Source: Palaemon carinicauda (taxonomy: Eukaryota > Arthropoda > Malacostraca > Decapoda > Palaemonidae). From it: a DNA stretch of 64,000 bases. Shown here in pieces: positions 41,246 through 54,076 of this stretch. Each line of letters begins with the position of its first letter. The stretch's first letter is position 1. Under the pieces are notes generated by a model. That model saw nothing but the letters and a program-made list of their open reading frames with translations. It made no database searches and had not been told where the DNA came from. The DNA is taken from assembly GCF_036898095.1 (NCBI RefSeq), contig NC_090736.1:10858895-10922894 (forward strand), written 5' to 3'. A program made the translations under genes and the position numbers.

Positions 41246-42370
41246 CTAGATGACAGGGTCCAAAATAGCACCTGCCGCCACCACATAATGCTTCAATCCA
41301 TAGAATTGCATAGCATAGTGTCTGTAAGACACACTGGACAACCTCCGATCAGTAAATGAGCGAAGAGGCTGAAGTTCACACACTGAAAGGTTCAGTGATG
41401 AAGCAACTTTTCTCGGATCTTTATCTGCAGGAGTACTGTCAGGATCCGCTCCGCGAATAAGGTAGGTGAGCTTCGCCCTCAGTTGTAGGGATAGTTTGAT
41501 CCAAAGTTTTCTCCTGTAAAGAGCTGTTTCTCCTGAAGTCTGAAGTTCTATGAAGATAGACCTTAGACGCTCTAGCAGACCTAGAGAGACATCTTCCTTC
41601 AGAAGGCAGATTCTCCAGGAACCCCACCTCTTAGTGGATAGGTCATCTTTAGTGAGAAAGGTTAGATCAGGAAAGAGATGCAGTTCTCCCACTTAATGTG
41701 GCCCTCATCCCCAGATAGGGCCACTATTTCACTAACTCTAGCCCCAGAGGCTATAGCGAACCGAAAAAATAACCTTTTAGGTTAGATCCTTGAGGGAACA
41801 ATCCTCATTGTTCACAGGTGAGGCATAATGTAAGACCTTGTCCAAAGACCATGAGATGGGCTTTAGTGGCGCTGCAGGCCTAGGCCTGCACATGTTTTCG
41901 GAATCTCATTAAAGATTTCAATCGTCAGATCCATTTAAAGGGCATATAGAAGAGGTCTAGTCGGGGCTGACTTGCACATAGATATTGGTCCATAGATCCA
42001 AAGATCCAATCAAGTGACCTCTCTCGCAAAGTCGGCCATACCCTTGGTGCTTACTCAAGGGTTTATATGGGACAAGGCCGAAGAACTAGACTTCTCATAG
42101 TATCCAAGGATACACTGTCTCCTTCCTCAAAGGCCATCGTGCTGTTAGCCGCTAGACCTTGAATATAGGGGTGGACAGAGAAGGACAGGGAGAAGATCAT
42201 GAGATTGCTTTCGGACCCTTTTGCTTTACAAAGCAACTTACTTTTCCCATGAAGACTCGTATTGTCTTCTAGTTGACTAGTCTGGTATTCTTTTAGGAAT
42301 TCTATTTTTCCTTTTGAGATCCCAGTCTTTTTCCTAACCGTTAACGGCAAGGAATTCATAAAATGAAGGG
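41246..42370 (-). pseudogene. DIRS tyrosine recombinase (copy B1)
   Basis: Minus strand: the frame 41692-41246 reads GELHLFPDLTFLTKDDLSTK, LKEDVSLGLLERLRSIFIEL, LTYLIRGADPDSTPADKDPR, KVASSLN, then SSVSYRHYAMQFYGLKHYVV. The DPRKVASSLN block is the second arginine box and RHY carries the likely nucleophilic tyrosine. A frameshift precedes RSFTDRRLSSV. The core-binding part (42360-41900) is badly decayed. B3 is the better-preserved homologue. Confidence 0.7.
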
Positions 42371-42371
42371 A

Positions 42372-42960
42372 TCAGGTGTACTGTGATAAATTGAAGGCAG
42401 AAAACTTCTGAACCTCCTGGATAATCCTAGGTGCATAACCAGGACCAGCCTCAGCCTCAGTTCCTTCATTACAGGGAACGGGGTGTTCTTGGGCTACCTG
42501 GGAGCCAACAGAGGCCCTCTTCCCTGGAAGGGTCTCAGCATGTAGAGGGCCTTCCAGAGGAAATTTGATGAGCTGAACAGGAATTTCTAAGTCCATCACT
42601 TCTATTCTAGAGACATGATGTCTGTTACCTCCACTAGAGGATCCTCGTATGGGGCTAAATAGCGAGATAGTATCTTGATGACGCTCGTAATGACGAGAAC
42701 GATCTGCAGCTTGGGGACTTGTTCCCATCTGGGAGGGAATGGGTCTGTGTCCGTGTACCATTCCAACTCTATTGAGTTGAACCCGAGAAGAGCATCCGCT
42801 GTCACCTTGCGGATCATATATAAAAGAGCTGCTGATAGGCGCCATTCCCTTAAGGAAGGGATGGCTAGCATTCCCTTATCCTCGATAGTTTCGACGCCTC
42901 ATTATCGCTTCGATGCCCCAGGTCAACCTAAGGAGGTCTGATCTGTGTGGAGAGAGTTTC
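42372..42960 (-). pseudogene. DIRS RNase H region (copy B1)
   Basis: Minus strand frames give IRKVTADALLGFNSIELEWYT then QLIKFPLEG-type text, matching GIRNVTADSLSRLKPMETEW of B3. Continuity is lost at several stops. Confidence 0.6.
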
Positions 42961-43990
42961 TCCACCCATTACAGGGCTAAAATGGCCTACGGGTCCATGG
43001 CCTTTGGTCATTGTAGGGTAAGCGAAGAGGGAATGACCATCATTGATCCTATTAGATCTCTTCGAGCGTTTGATGCGTATCTTCTCCAGCCTCTTAACGC
43101 ATCTTACAGCTGTGCACGTAGCACTGGGTCTGTCATTATCGTGAACTGGAGAGAGTACAAGACTCCTCCCTGTTAGCGTCATGGAATCCTGACTGATTAC
43201 ATTAGTCTCTTGACAGACCTTGCAATCTCCTTTTACATCCCCAAGGGAAAGGAGCGTTAGGGCGACCACAGGTTTCAATTATTTTTTTTAAAAACATTGA
43301 AGCCCCTGAGCTGGAGAGAATCGAGACTTGATGCTCATAGACAGTCGTTTCGGGTGCTGCCCACCCCAGCCTGTCGTCCTGGGCCATTGTTGCCTGAACT
43401 CTTTCTAGGCTTGGTTTCGCTTGACTGTGTCTGCTAATTCCGTGAAGATCCCAGGACATAATCTAGTCCGACGAGAATCTTGTCTAGGATATATGTTATC
43501 TTCTGTAACTTAGATCCTAGGTAGGAGGGGAGGGGGTAACTGACTGGAAGTTGCTGATAGACATCTTTCAGGTCTGGCCCGATTGTCGACACCCCTCACT
43601 GAATAAGGTCCTTATGTTCAGAAGGATTAACATTCTGAACTTGCTGTTTTATTGGAACTTGTTGAGTGGCACCAAGTCCAGAATGACTCAGAGTTTTCTT
43701 GAGTCCTTCACGAGAACACTAAACAGCCTTACTTGAAAATCGATGGACTCTACTTTCCTCACCGCTAGTATGCTCTAGAGCTCTAAGGTATACTCTTCTA
43801 AGGGGATTTGAATAAAAGAAGAGTTGAGGAAAGGATGGTGGAGGTATGTCCATTTCCATTCTAGTCTCATCTTGGTTAGGCCTTGGACCCAAGGATCGAA
43901 GGTCCAGTGATCCAGGAGGAACTTCCCTCCTACCAGAAGCATCTGTTTGCTTCGCATGATCAGAAGGTGTACATATCTGACCGTCTGTGG
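42961..43990 (-). pseudogene. DIRS RT (copy B1)
   Basis: Minus strand: VGGKFLLDHWTFDPWVQGLT (about 43930) matches VGGRLHHIRDRWTFDPW of B3, then PLEEYTLEL, then the LDLVPLNKFQ-type and PFGLNT-type regions in shifting frames to 42960. No intact YLDD could be read. Confidence 0.6.
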
Positions 43991-44900
43991 GACAACGGTC
44001 ATTGTAACTGTGGGATGCTGTTTAACATCCCAAGGAAAACTAAGAAACCCTTCCGTCCTCCTTTTAGGTCATACCTGACCGTTTGCCTATATCAGCTTCT
44101 CAGTGTTTCACTGTAATAGAAGATTCCTTATAAAGCTTAGGATAAGTACGCTGGAAAAGAATTGGAGACACACATACGTGTGAATCCTTCCAGCCTACTG
44201 CTGCGGCCTTCCTAATTATTGATTCTAGGGCATCCCCTTTTAAGAAGGGCCCGATGGAAGATTCTAGCTCATAAGGATACAGTAGCATAAACAGCGCCTA
44301 CATCCAGGGAATTAATAATGAGAATCAAAGAGGCTGATGAAGAGTAAGCGTAAGAAAAAAGGGGGGAAAGTGGATCCCCCAAATCAGGTAGGTCTCAGCA
44401 AGAGATTGTGCTTAGAAGTACAGCGTACTGGAGAACCATTCTATTGTATGGTTATGTACCCACGATTTCTGTCTGTGATATGGTCCTATACTACAGATGT
44501 ACAGGGTATTGTATACCCTTATACAACTGGTATATTACCGTCAAGGCTAGTACTTGGGGGTAAGTTAACTGGCACAGTACTTCAGTACTGATATGGCTAG
44601 CAGTTCTCCGGCATGTCAGTGACTTGTCGGCTGTCAGCGGGTCGCTGACGGAAGTCTCACCATCCTAGCCAGTATTCAATGTGACTGGGTAGTGGTGAAA
44701 ACTATACGCATAGTCAGCAGCCTTTGAACCATTGGCGACCCCTCGGGCTGTCGGCAGTACGCCAGTTATCGGCGGCTGCCAACTGAAGGCATACCAACTC
44801 AGCTATTGACTGGGTGGTGACCAAGGGCACACACTGCCGGCTCTCTGCGGCGGAGTCAGATGTGACAGTGAATCAATGACTGCCGTCGTTGTTATCACTA
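43991..44900. other. Decayed DIRS B1 gag/leader sequence
   Basis: Contains a GGAGACACACATACGTGTGA segment (44163) like the module starts at 45720 and 59210, and GC-rich GTCAGTGACTTGTCGGCTGT text like the leader. No coding frame could be assigned. Confidence 0.4.
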
Positions 44901-45036
44901 TGAGGTGTGGCCTGATTGCAATGTCTCTGCCTGGTGTTTGCCAGTCGGGGGTTCGAGTCTTGCTCAGATTCATTATTGCCGTTAGTGTCTGCTACCTTAC
45001 CATCCTTGTGAGGCAAGGTTGGGGGGTTTGGGGAGT
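44901..45036 (+). repeat. tRNA-derived SINE, 3'-truncated
   Basis: A-box-like TGGCCTGATTGC at 44908-44919 and B-box GGTTCGAGTCT at 44950-44960; the body matches 601-680 of the first copy, then stops near 45036. Inserted in DIRS B1. Confidence 0.75.
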
Positions 45037-45454
45037 TTTAAGACCTTAAAACCTTTAAAAGGAACACTAAATTGCCAGTTATCGCAATGAATAAGTGAAA
45101 TTTTCAGTACAATTCCCGTAGAGTTTCCGAATTTTTGCAAGTTCGTAACTGAACCGCATTTTTGAGATAACTTCCGAAACCAAACCAACCGTAGTTCGAC
45201 AGCTTGAAACTGCCATCTTGTATGCACTGGCAGTGAGAGGGGGGGGGGGAACCGCCATCCTCACCTCCCTCCTCGAAATGGAGTGGAGACAGGAGGGATA
45301 GGGGACAGGATGTCCTTTAGGAAGCTGTAAAATAGGTAGGTATGGTTTCGGAGAGATTTTAGAAATCTCTCACCCAAATGTGTTATACCAGATTCTATTA
45401 ACTTGGGTTTTTTTCGAGACCTTCGATCAGAAGGTCTGGTCTACTCACAGGTCA

Positions 45455-45600
45455 GAGGGTCTCAGACGGGGTTGGGGATTTGGAAATAATATTGCTGGGG
45501 GCATGAACCTGCATATATCATGTCCGTGAAAATACTCACTTTTATAACTGCAGAAGACTGCGATGCAACATCTGGTGTCCCTCCTGTAAGGAAAGGAGAA
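45455..45600 (-). pseudogene. Start of the family-B gag-like ORF (copy B1)
   Basis: Minus strand: after CTTTCCTTACAG (a good 3' splice site sequence) comes GRDTRCCIAVFCSYKSEYFH then GHDICRF, homologous to TCAVMFCNHKSKDFCGHTMC of B2 at 59058. Several of the Cys are lost. The acceptor-like sequence lies at the same place in both copies. Confidence 0.5.
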
Positions 45601-45699
45601 CAGAAATGAGTATTCAATTGATTATTGCACTGATAAACAATTTGCAAAAATCATAATCAATTTGCAAAAATCATCTTTTGACAAAAATAGCTTAGGACA

Positions 45700-46250
45700 G
45701 AAAGCTAAAAGAGATAGTGGGAGACACATACCCGTGTATCCCCTGCGAACCAATGCTGTTACCTCCCCTCAGTATTAAGATAAGGAAATTCCTCCAACCG
45801 GGGAATTCCCCGGTAAAAAAGGGGGTCGAACACCTAGGTGTAAGGAAGTGTACAAGCACTGTCCCCCTTTTTACTTAACACTGTGAGGTAAGGAGGACTG
45901 ATTTCACAATCAGAGTATTGAAGGAATGCCATTCTTTCGATATAGGAGCGGTACCAGCAGAAGCTCGCAAAAGGGTACCCAAGAAAAGATAAAAGACATA
46001 TATTTGTGTATCCTAACCAATCTATTTGCTGTGACCTTCCTTACAATATCAAATCAGGGAGTTTCCTGATCAGGGAAACTCAGGGATAAGGGCTCTCCTC
46101 TTTTGGGGTTAGAGGTGTCACACCACCAGCCCTTTACGAAAATTAATATTGTAGGGTAAATGGAAACTGATTTCAAATCAGAATATTGATGAAATATTAT
46201 TCTATCAATATAGGATTGGGTTCAGCAAATATCTGGGCAGGGATACCCAA
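45700..46250 (-). repeat. Two tandem ~265-bp modules in the B1 leader
   Basis: 45700-45980 and 45985-46250 share their layout: a GGAGACACATACC or AAAGACATATATTT start, a hairpin, a GGGTTAGAGGTG/GGTCGAACACCT block, AATCAGAGTATTGA or AATCAGAATATTGA, and GGGTACCCAA or GGATACCCAA at the end. Copy B2 has one such module (59190-59440). Each carries a short inverted repeat at the same place: ACCGGGGAATTCCCCGGT (45797-45814), GAGTTTCCTGATCAGGGAAACTC (two halves; 46059-46081) and ATTCCCTATAAGGGAGA (59269-59285). Confidence 0.65.
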
Positions 46251-48059
46251 AATATATTGGAAATAACTACTAGTATAATATATACGTTAGTTTTCCATCT
46301 GCCGTATATACTATACTGCAAATATACTGACTACCTGTATAGACTTATACTGTAGTTCAGCCGGCATGTTGCCGGATTAGCAAGCTCTTACCGGAGCATC
46401 TAGCAAGCTAGATAAGAGAGAGAGAGACAGAAAGCATGGAGTGAAGGCTATCTATTACTGTGTATGTATACAGTAATAAAGGATGTAAAAGTATAATTTT
46501 ACTACCTTTCTCCAAAAAGAAGGTTCAAATGGAAGGGGAGAATGTAACATTCAGGCTTCCATCTAGCCACAGTACTATTGCTGGCTTACCACTGTAGGCC
46601 AGCCTCCGGCAGCACGAGTACAGTCGGCATGCTACCGACTGAGTCAGTACCTATCTGTGCCGGTCTACTGCTGGCCAGAGCAAAACGCCGACTACAGAAG
46701 TTGTGGCCAGCAGTTCAAGGGAGAACTGGAAAACCTTGGTGACAAAAGGGACTTCCCACCCACAGCCGTCATGGCTGCCGGAAACCGTCAGTTGCTGACA
46801 GCCGTCATCTGAGAAGAGGGGGTCTGGCCGGCTCCGGCAACCCACCGGCAATGGTAAGCTTGCAGGACGCCGGCTCAGGAAAGACAATGGCTCGGCCATC
46901 GTAAAAGATCAGGGGGGGGGAAGGGTCCTGTATGAGGTATGGGAGGGGCCGACAATGTTGCCGGACCTACACACCTTGAAGAAACTCTGTTTCAGTACTG
47001 GCACAACGCCAAGCAGCAGGAGAATTACCTATTCTCCAGCTTAGGAGGTGCTAATACAGTTTAGGGGATGGCAGTCCATGCCGTTCCTCTCAACAAGGGA
47101 GAAACAGGGTTCCAATTCCGGCGTCATCCTAGGCTAGAAGAGTATACGACTCTACAGCCTAGGGTCTGCGAGCATAGGACTAGTCTACTAGACCACAGGG
47201 AGAAGGTGGCAGCAACATGCAACCACTTCAGGTGTAATCTAGGGAGGGCTAGCCTCCTATGCCGGCAGCTCAGCCGGCAGGGGAATGCAATCACCCCGCC
47301 GACCGACTGCCGACAAAAGACTAAATACTCTGAGGTTCTGATTGAATCCCAAAACTTGCTGTCTGCCGTTAAAGTATGAGACAGAAAAACTTTAGGGTAG
47401 TCATGCCTGAATTCGAAATTCAAGGCCGACGCAGAGAGTTGTAGCCTAAGGCTACTCTCAGAGGGAAGAGAGATTACCCATAAATCTCTAATCGAGACTA
47501 GTAACTGCTAATATAATTCCAGGAGATATCAATCTCCAATGAATGATAACCGATACACAAGGGTAACCGGGGAAATGTTGAAAGTATATGTTGTCTAGGT
47601 TAGGTTAATAGACAAGGCGAGATCTCGGTTACCTAAAATCACCAAAACTCTGACATATATGATCGACACGGAAAAAAGGGAAAATTATGCATATAAATAT
47701 CTTTACAATATAAAATGCCTAAATAGCTTTCATAATAATAATTAATACTATTTAAAACGGAAATGTCGTTCTGCTAACTAAATAACATATGCCCAAAGAA
47801 CGACGGCGCCTATGGCGACACTGGTGACCAGCGTAGAACCAAACACAATAATTACACTAATTTCATTATGAGGTTGGAACTAAAATATAAATTGTAAAGA
47901 ATAAATACTCAACTTTCTGGATGAAGAAAGAAGCCGTAAAAAGCATAAAGATTCCTAGAAAACGATCAAAATGTCAGATCAGCAGGGAACACCACCGTAG
48001 CGAGGCGCTACAAATAGAGGAAATGACCGCCAGAGGGAGTTGGCACTGTTGTGATACGA
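46251..48059. other. DIRS B1 5' leader, non-coding
   Basis: Rich in CCGGCAG/GCCGGC words (46340-47300), as in B2 at 59750-60300. No coding frame with motifs. G-run at 46911-46920. Presumed leader of the element. Confidence 0.5.
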
Positions 48060-48360
48060 TAGTAGTAGGGGAACCAAGGTAACCTTTATTGCAGCTACCC
48101 TTTTATTCTGCCACGTATCCCCCTCAAAGCGTAAAGGCTATTCGGGGTGCAGATTGCCATGTGGCGTGTCAAGAATACGTCCCGATTATATACGATACCA
48201 ATGAGAGTAATCTTGAGGGTACTCGTGCCAGAAGTTAGAATTCTGTGAAACCTTTGGTATGATTCTCTGGGAATATCACTGTAGTCATATATACCCTTAG
48301 GAAGCTACTAAAGAAACCTTCCATCACGACGTCATGGCTTGAGCCCAAAAAGGTGACTTA
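48060..48360 (-). repeat. Left ITR of DIRS B1
   Basis: Aligns over about 300 bases with the reverse complement of 55290-55645. Shared landmarks include TACTCGTGCCAG, AGTTAGAATTCTG, TGATTCTCTGGGAATATCA and CCTTCCATCA(C/G)GACG. Inverted orientation relative to the other copy argues for DIRS ITRs, not LTRs. Confidence 0.7.
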
Positions 48361-48372
48361 GGACATCTCCAA

Positions 48373-48438
48373 ACTGCATAGGTTTTTTTGCCTCAGATTT
48401 TCGGTTTTCCGAAGACAGATCAACTTATCCTGAAAATG
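48373..48438 (+). repeat. Repeat R, copy 2, left piece
   Basis: CCAAACTGCATAGGTTTTTT to TATCCTGAAAATG aligns with 35191-35256. The I-group LINE split this copy; it resumes at 54891. Confidence 0.75.
48428..48438 (+). repeat. Left copy of the 11-bp target-site duplication
   Basis: TCCTGAAAATG, repeated exactly at 54891-54901. Confidence 0.9.
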
Positions 48439-48565
48439 ATTGATTGATTGATTTAAAGTTTTCAGGCATCCTGATATCTAAGGTCATTGATGCCGATATT
48501 TATTTTATATAAAAATTAGAGGAATATTCAATTAAAACCATAAAAGTTGAATGTCATTGTACAAG

Positions 48566-51500
48566 TTAGATAGTTTTCAAAAGATCTGCTTCTGAAATAA
48601 ATCTAAAAATGCCACTTGCATTGTAGGATACATCATATCCAAGAATCTTGGCAAGGATGAACCTGCCACCCTCACCTCGACCCTCAAACAAATATCTATT
48701 CCTGAAGTTATTATAGTTGGGGCATTCGGTCAACAAATGCCTCACTGTTAGAGGTAATAAACAGTCATCACAATATGGTTGGTGTTGGCCCTTCAGCAGA
48801 AACTCGTGTGTCAACCGAGTGTGACCAATACGGAGACGACAAAGAGAAGTCTCCCATTTTCGGGGCATCATGTTATACCTCCAAGGAGATATGACATTTG
48901 TTACTTCTCTCATTTTATTGCCATCTAGACTATCCCAGTGCTGTTGCCATTTATTGCAAAGCAATTTCTTGATGTTAGGTAGGAAATCATTACACGGAAT
49001 GGGATACCTTCTTGGCAGCAAATCAGATGCAGCATTCTTTGCCAGTGAATCTGCCTTCTCATTCCCAGACACACCTACATGTGCTGGAACTCAACAAAAT
49101 CTAACCATTATACCTCTCTGTCCAATAATAAAAAGCCATTCTAAAATCTTTAAAACTAGAGGGTTACTAGAATTAAAAACTTCTAAAGCTTGAAGGACAC
49201 TCCTTGCATCACTAAAAATTGTAAAATTACCCTCCTTCTCCAAAGCTATTTTCTCAATAACGATTAATATGCCATAAAGTTCGGCAGCAAATATGGAAGC
49301 TGTTAAGGGAAGTGCACCTCTACAATTAAAACCATTACTATGTACTCCAAATCCAACGCCAGCATTAGATTTGGAGCCATCAGTATATATAAAAGTCGAT
49401 CCTCTATGTTCTTCAACATGTTCCATAAAAAGAGACCTGGCTTCTAGGTCAGTCATATTCTTCTTAACTCCAATAAAGTATTTACAAAAAGATATCTCTG
49501 GTAATTTCCATGGAGGCGTTGATGATACCTTGAATGGAAGTACCTTACTTCTAAATATATCCAGACTGTTTAATAATCGTTTCACCCGAAAGGCAAAAGG
49601 TTGAGGAGATTTTGGGCGCAACTCAAAGTATGATGTGTGTCTTACAAGGCTTGCAGTCTGAAAGGCTAAAGAGTTAGGGAGTCTTTGCAATCTAAACCAA
49701 TACCGAATAATGGAAGACATTCGGTAAAGGTCTAGAGGTAACTCTCCCGCATCGACAAGGAGACTTGGGATAGGTGAGGTTCTAAATGCTCCTGTGGACA
49801 ATCTAATACCAGAATGATGCATTGAATCTAATATTTTTAACCGGCTTGGGGTGGCTGAAGAATATATTTCACATCCATAACTAATTTTGGAAAAAATTCA
49901 AGGCCTTGTATAATTTGAAAATAGTATTGCGGTCTGCCCCCCATGATGTATGGGACAATACTTTTACAAGATTCAGAGCCTCAACACATTTAGCTTTTAA
50001 CGCTTTTAGGTGAAAGACCCATGTAAGTCTACAATCAAGTATCAAACCTAAAAATTTAGCTTCCCCTGCACAGGGGATCCGTTGACCTTTAATGTATATA
50101 TCCGGGTCTGGATGTGCTCCCCGGATACGACAGAAATGTACAATAGTAGTTTTACTTGTCGAGAACTTAAATCCCTTCATATTGGCCCACAGGATAATTT
50201 TGTTAATTGAGAGTTGTAGTTTTCTCTCAACCATTGCCATTCTAGCTCCAGCAAATGATATGGAGAGATCATCCACAAATAATGTTGAGAGAACATCCCA
50301 GGGAATGGCTGAGGATATCCCATCAATTGCTAGTGCAAACAGGGTTACACTAAGCACACTCCCCTGAGAAACTCCTTCTTCCTGACACTTACTCTCTGAT
50401 AAAGTTTCCCCCACTCTCACTTGAAAAACTCTATTTGAAAGAAATGCCTGAATAAATAGTGGCAGCTCTCCTCTCAATCCCAATTCATGAATGTTTTAAG
50501 TATACCATATCTCCAAGTGGTATCATATGCCTTTTCAAGGTCAAAAAAGACTGTCATATGGTGCTGTTTGGAAGCAAACACTTCACAAATAGAGGACTCA
50601 AGCCTTATCAACACGTCGGTCGTTGAGTGCATTTTTCCGAATCCACATTAAATCGGTGATAAAATACCCTTCTTTTCAAGGTACCAAATCAGCCTTGCAT
50701 TGACCATCTTCTCCATAATTTTACATGAACAAGATGTCAATGCAATAGGTCGGTAGTTTGTGCTAAAAATTTTCCTTACCGGGTTTTAAAAAGGCTAAAA
50801 TAATGGCTAGTTCCCAAACACTTGGATAACTATGATCATGCCATATTCTATTAATAATGCTTAAAATAAATAACTTTGTATTAAAATGTACATGTTTCAC
50901 CATTGCATATGGAATTCCATCGGGTCCAGGGGCTGTATCGTTACAAGTGGAAAGTGCCGAATCATATTCTCTTTCAGTGAAAGGAGAATTATATGATTCT
51001 TCCCTTCCTGTTGCAAAATTAAAAATTTTCTTTTCTTCAATGCTCCTGTACTGGTGACCAGGAGCTGTTACACTCTTGCACGATACATTTGAAAAATGGT
51101 CAGCCAGGGCATTGCTAACTTCATTTCCTTCAGTCACATACTGACCATTCACTTTCAACACTGGTGGTGGGTTTGGGGTGAATTTGCCTGCAATCTTTTT
51201 TACTTTCCTCCATACAGCAGATGGTGGTGTTCTACTATTAATGGAGGAAACAAAAGCCACCCAAGATTGGCGTCTAGCTTCTTTCATGGCACGATGGAAC
51301 TGTGCTCTACACATTTTGTATGTTATCAAATTTTCATCTGTACGGCATCTACGCAATCTAGTCAGAGATTTTCTGGTGGCTCTGTGCAAGGCTGTTAATT
51401 CTGAAGACCACCACGGGACTGGTCGTCTTTTGAATAATCCTGTGGTTTTGAGAATCGAATTGATTCCTGCTGTATGGAGAGTTCCATTCAGTAGGTCTAT

Positions 51501-52240
51501 GGCATCATCAATACTTTCAAACTGTTCTGCTCTCCCTTCGATTTCACGTAGCTCACAAAATTTAACCCAGTCTGCCTTGTCAAGATTCCATCGTGACGAT
51601 CTTTGCAAAGGCAGACCCTTGTTGGTGTTTAAAATGATTGGTGCTTGATCACTAGTATGCCAATCATCTAATGCCCTCCAATCAAAATCAAGAAGGCACT
51701 TAGAGCTTGCAAATGAAAGGTCCATGCATGACAAGGTACCTGTCTGAACATGGAAGTGCATGGGCTCTCTTGTATTAAGGAGTCCCACATCCTCATTCTT
51801 CACAATTGATGAGATAATATTGCCCCTTGTGTTTGCCAAAACATCACCCAATAAAGGATGTCTACCATTCATATCTCCCAGTAAGAGAAATGGTTTAGGG
51901 AGTTGTTGAATGACCTCTGCTAAATCATCATATAAAATATTATCATTTGGAGGTAAGTACAGAGAGCATATTGTATATTTTCTCCCTATATCAATTTGTA
52001 CAACCACTGCCTGCAGGGTTGTATGTATAGACATAGGTATTTGGGGAACATCTCGACGAACGTACATGAGACTTCCGCCATGGCTTGATGATTATATGGT
52101 GTTCTATAGCTAACTTACTCTCGAGGACTAGAAGTGTTAGTATCAAGCATACTTTCCTGTAGACATACAACTATGGGGGAATGTTCATGAATTAGGAGCT
52201 TAAGTTCTTCAAATTTCGCCCTTAAACCCTGACAGTTCCA
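48566..52240 (-). pseudogene. I-group LINE ORF2: endonuclease, RT, RNase H
   Basis: Minus strand: LQWNCQGLRAKFEELKLLIH (52230), LLLGDMNGRHPLLGD and WHTSDQAPIILNT (AP endonuclease), DTAPGPDGIPYAMVK and a YRPIALTSCSCKIMEKMVNA block (RT), DLEKAYDTTWR (motif A), EGVSQGSVLSVTLFALAIDG (motif B), LSTLFVDDLSISF (motif C with FVDD), LGLILDCRLTW. RNase H: FIYTDGSKSNAGVGFGV, ASIFAAELYGILIVIE, TIFSDARSVLQAL and SGNEKADSLAKNAA, all four acidic positions present. The end has a CxxCxxxxxxxHxxxxC-type block (YCDDCLLPLTVRHLLTECP). The longest intact piece is 434 residues (52067-50763). At least four frame breaks. Confidence 0.9.
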
Positions 52241-52324
52241 TTGCAAAATGAAGGAGAAAACTATGGATTATTTTTGGAAGACATCTTGGATGAGGTCTTC
52301 CCATTAGCAGTTTTTAATCTAACA

Positions 52325-54076
52325 TTATTTCCTGTAGGTTTCTTCAGAGATCGTCTTGTTATGTTGGGTTTTACGTTTAATTTTTTTTTGGTATCCTTCT
52401 GATCTTATTTGTTGAGGTGGATGGTGGACCTCAACTTGAATTTCTGATTTATTTAAATTGTCTTCTGGTTGACCGGAAACACCAACAGACAAAACATCAT
52501 ATTTATTTGATGTCATAACTCTAATATTTCTTATGGAAGGGGGTGAGAGAGATGGAGGTCTCTCTTTTTTACGATTAATAGGTTGTGAGTTACCAGGTTT
52601 TTGTACCTTCCCCACCACAGGTACACCTCATAACTTGGTTTCAGGTGGAATTTCCATTAAATCAGGCAAGAATATGGCCTGGGAGAGGTTAGTACTATCC
52701 TTTGTAATGGGGGACAAAGGTTTGATAGTGGTGGGCAATGTCTTTTGGTTGATACTCAATGATAAATCTTTAGGAGAAGATATTCTTGTCTTATTATGCA
52801 GCACTTTATCAATAGAAGGTGAATTCCTTTTTCGAGAACTACCAACAGTAGTAGGTGGGTGAGATGATTCCCGAGGAACTTTTTTTCCTGTTTTTAATGT
52901 CTTTGCATAGGTATTAGATTTATTTAATAATCTCTTGGCATGCCCCACGATTACATGTTCAATAAATGAATTATTGAGGGCAGTCTCTTCTCACTTATAA
53001 AACTGTTAGCTCCTATTATTAGATTTATGATTAAAGTTGCAGTTTAAGCACCTTACCTCAAGTGTACATTCCCCATGGTAAATACTGGAGCAAGTATTAC
53101 AAATTTTGTCATTCTTGCAAACTTTGGAAGAATGCCCAAATTTAAAGCAATTATAATATTGCAGTGGCTTCTGCTTAAAAGGTTGAACTCTAATCTTTTC
53201 ATTTTCTATGTCTATGTGGAAAGGTACATCAGCATCCTGGAAAGTAAGAACAACCATTGATGTTCCAGGTACTTTATGTATTTTCCACACTGGTAGTGGA
53301 CACATAGCCAATATCTCCTCTTCCGTAAATTCATATAGATCCATATTGAAAACCACTCCCCTTCTATAGCTAAAGTTTAGATGGGGTTTCATGTCCAATT
53401 TAATATCATCATTTATTGTCTTTAAATTGGACAATATAACAGACTGTGTGTATGACTTGGCCTTTATCAAGTAACCTTTCTTACCGAATCGAGATATATC
53501 TCCTGGTGCGATCGTTCCTACCTTCCTCTGAAGAAATTTGCATATCTTGAAATAATTTTCCGTACCTCCTGTAGATTGAGCAAGAAGCCACATTGGTGGT
53601 TTTGGCTTTCTTTGGAATGGCATATCTACCTCTATATCTTTATCAACCCAGTCTGCTGGTCTGTAGACATCCAGATCTTTAGGTTCCCCCTCTCACAGAG
53701 CACCCTTGATACTCATATTATCTACTTTAATATTAACAATGTTACGGCTTGCATTAAATGCTTCCTCATGATAATTAAATGATAACCAAGAATCCCAATT
53801 ATCATCTTGAAGTTTCATTCTAATTTCTTTTATTAATCCGTAACACTCGAATATTTTATGTAGCACATCATAATTAGCTTCTAATGGGGTTTGGGTAACG
53901 TGCAGGACATTCAGTTTACCTGTGTTGCCCAAATTAACCTCTTTTCGAATGTTTAAAGAATAGTCCTTTTTAGTTCCTACGTCGTCAACGGATTTTTCTT
54001 TAAATGAATTGCCAGAGGTCGTCAACAGTGCCGGGGGCGAGTCAGCATATCCAGGGGAGGAGGGGGTCGTTGTCAC
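52325..54076 (-). pseudogene. I-group LINE ORF1, gag-like with zinc knuckles
   Basis: One frame runs about 583 codons, broken only by TGA at 53693, TAA at about 53006 and two TGA further on. An RRM-like N-terminal region (NVLHVTQTPLEANYDVLHKI) is followed by a second fold (ICKFLQRKVGTIAPGDISRF), then zinc knuckles: YNCFKFGHSSKVC (first Cys is Y here), CNTCSSIYHGEC and CLNC. The C-terminal third is basic and serine/proline-rich (KKERPPSLSPPSIRNIRV). Such proteins coat the LINE RNA. Confidence 0.8.

Larger units (their letters stand above)
41231..48360 (-). mobile_element. DIRS-like element copy B1 (second family), 3'-truncated
   Basis: Minus strand order: ITR (48360-48060), leader with two tandem modules (46250-45700), gag start (45600-45455), RT (43990-42960), RNase H (42960-42372), YR (42370-41250). 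It lacks its 3' ITR because the Tigger copy cut it at 41230. Family B differs from family A in RT and recombinase sequence (YLDDWFIW and GARVSEI type, from B3). It has a SINE fragment inserted at 44901-45036. Confidence 0.75.

Noticed and set aside
44908..44960. tRNA gene
   Set aside because: Same reasoning: 5' part of a truncated SINE.
50763..52067. Intact 434-residue protein as a functional host gene
   Set aside because: It is the endonuclease to early-RT part of the I-group LINE ORF2, cut at both ends by frame breaks.
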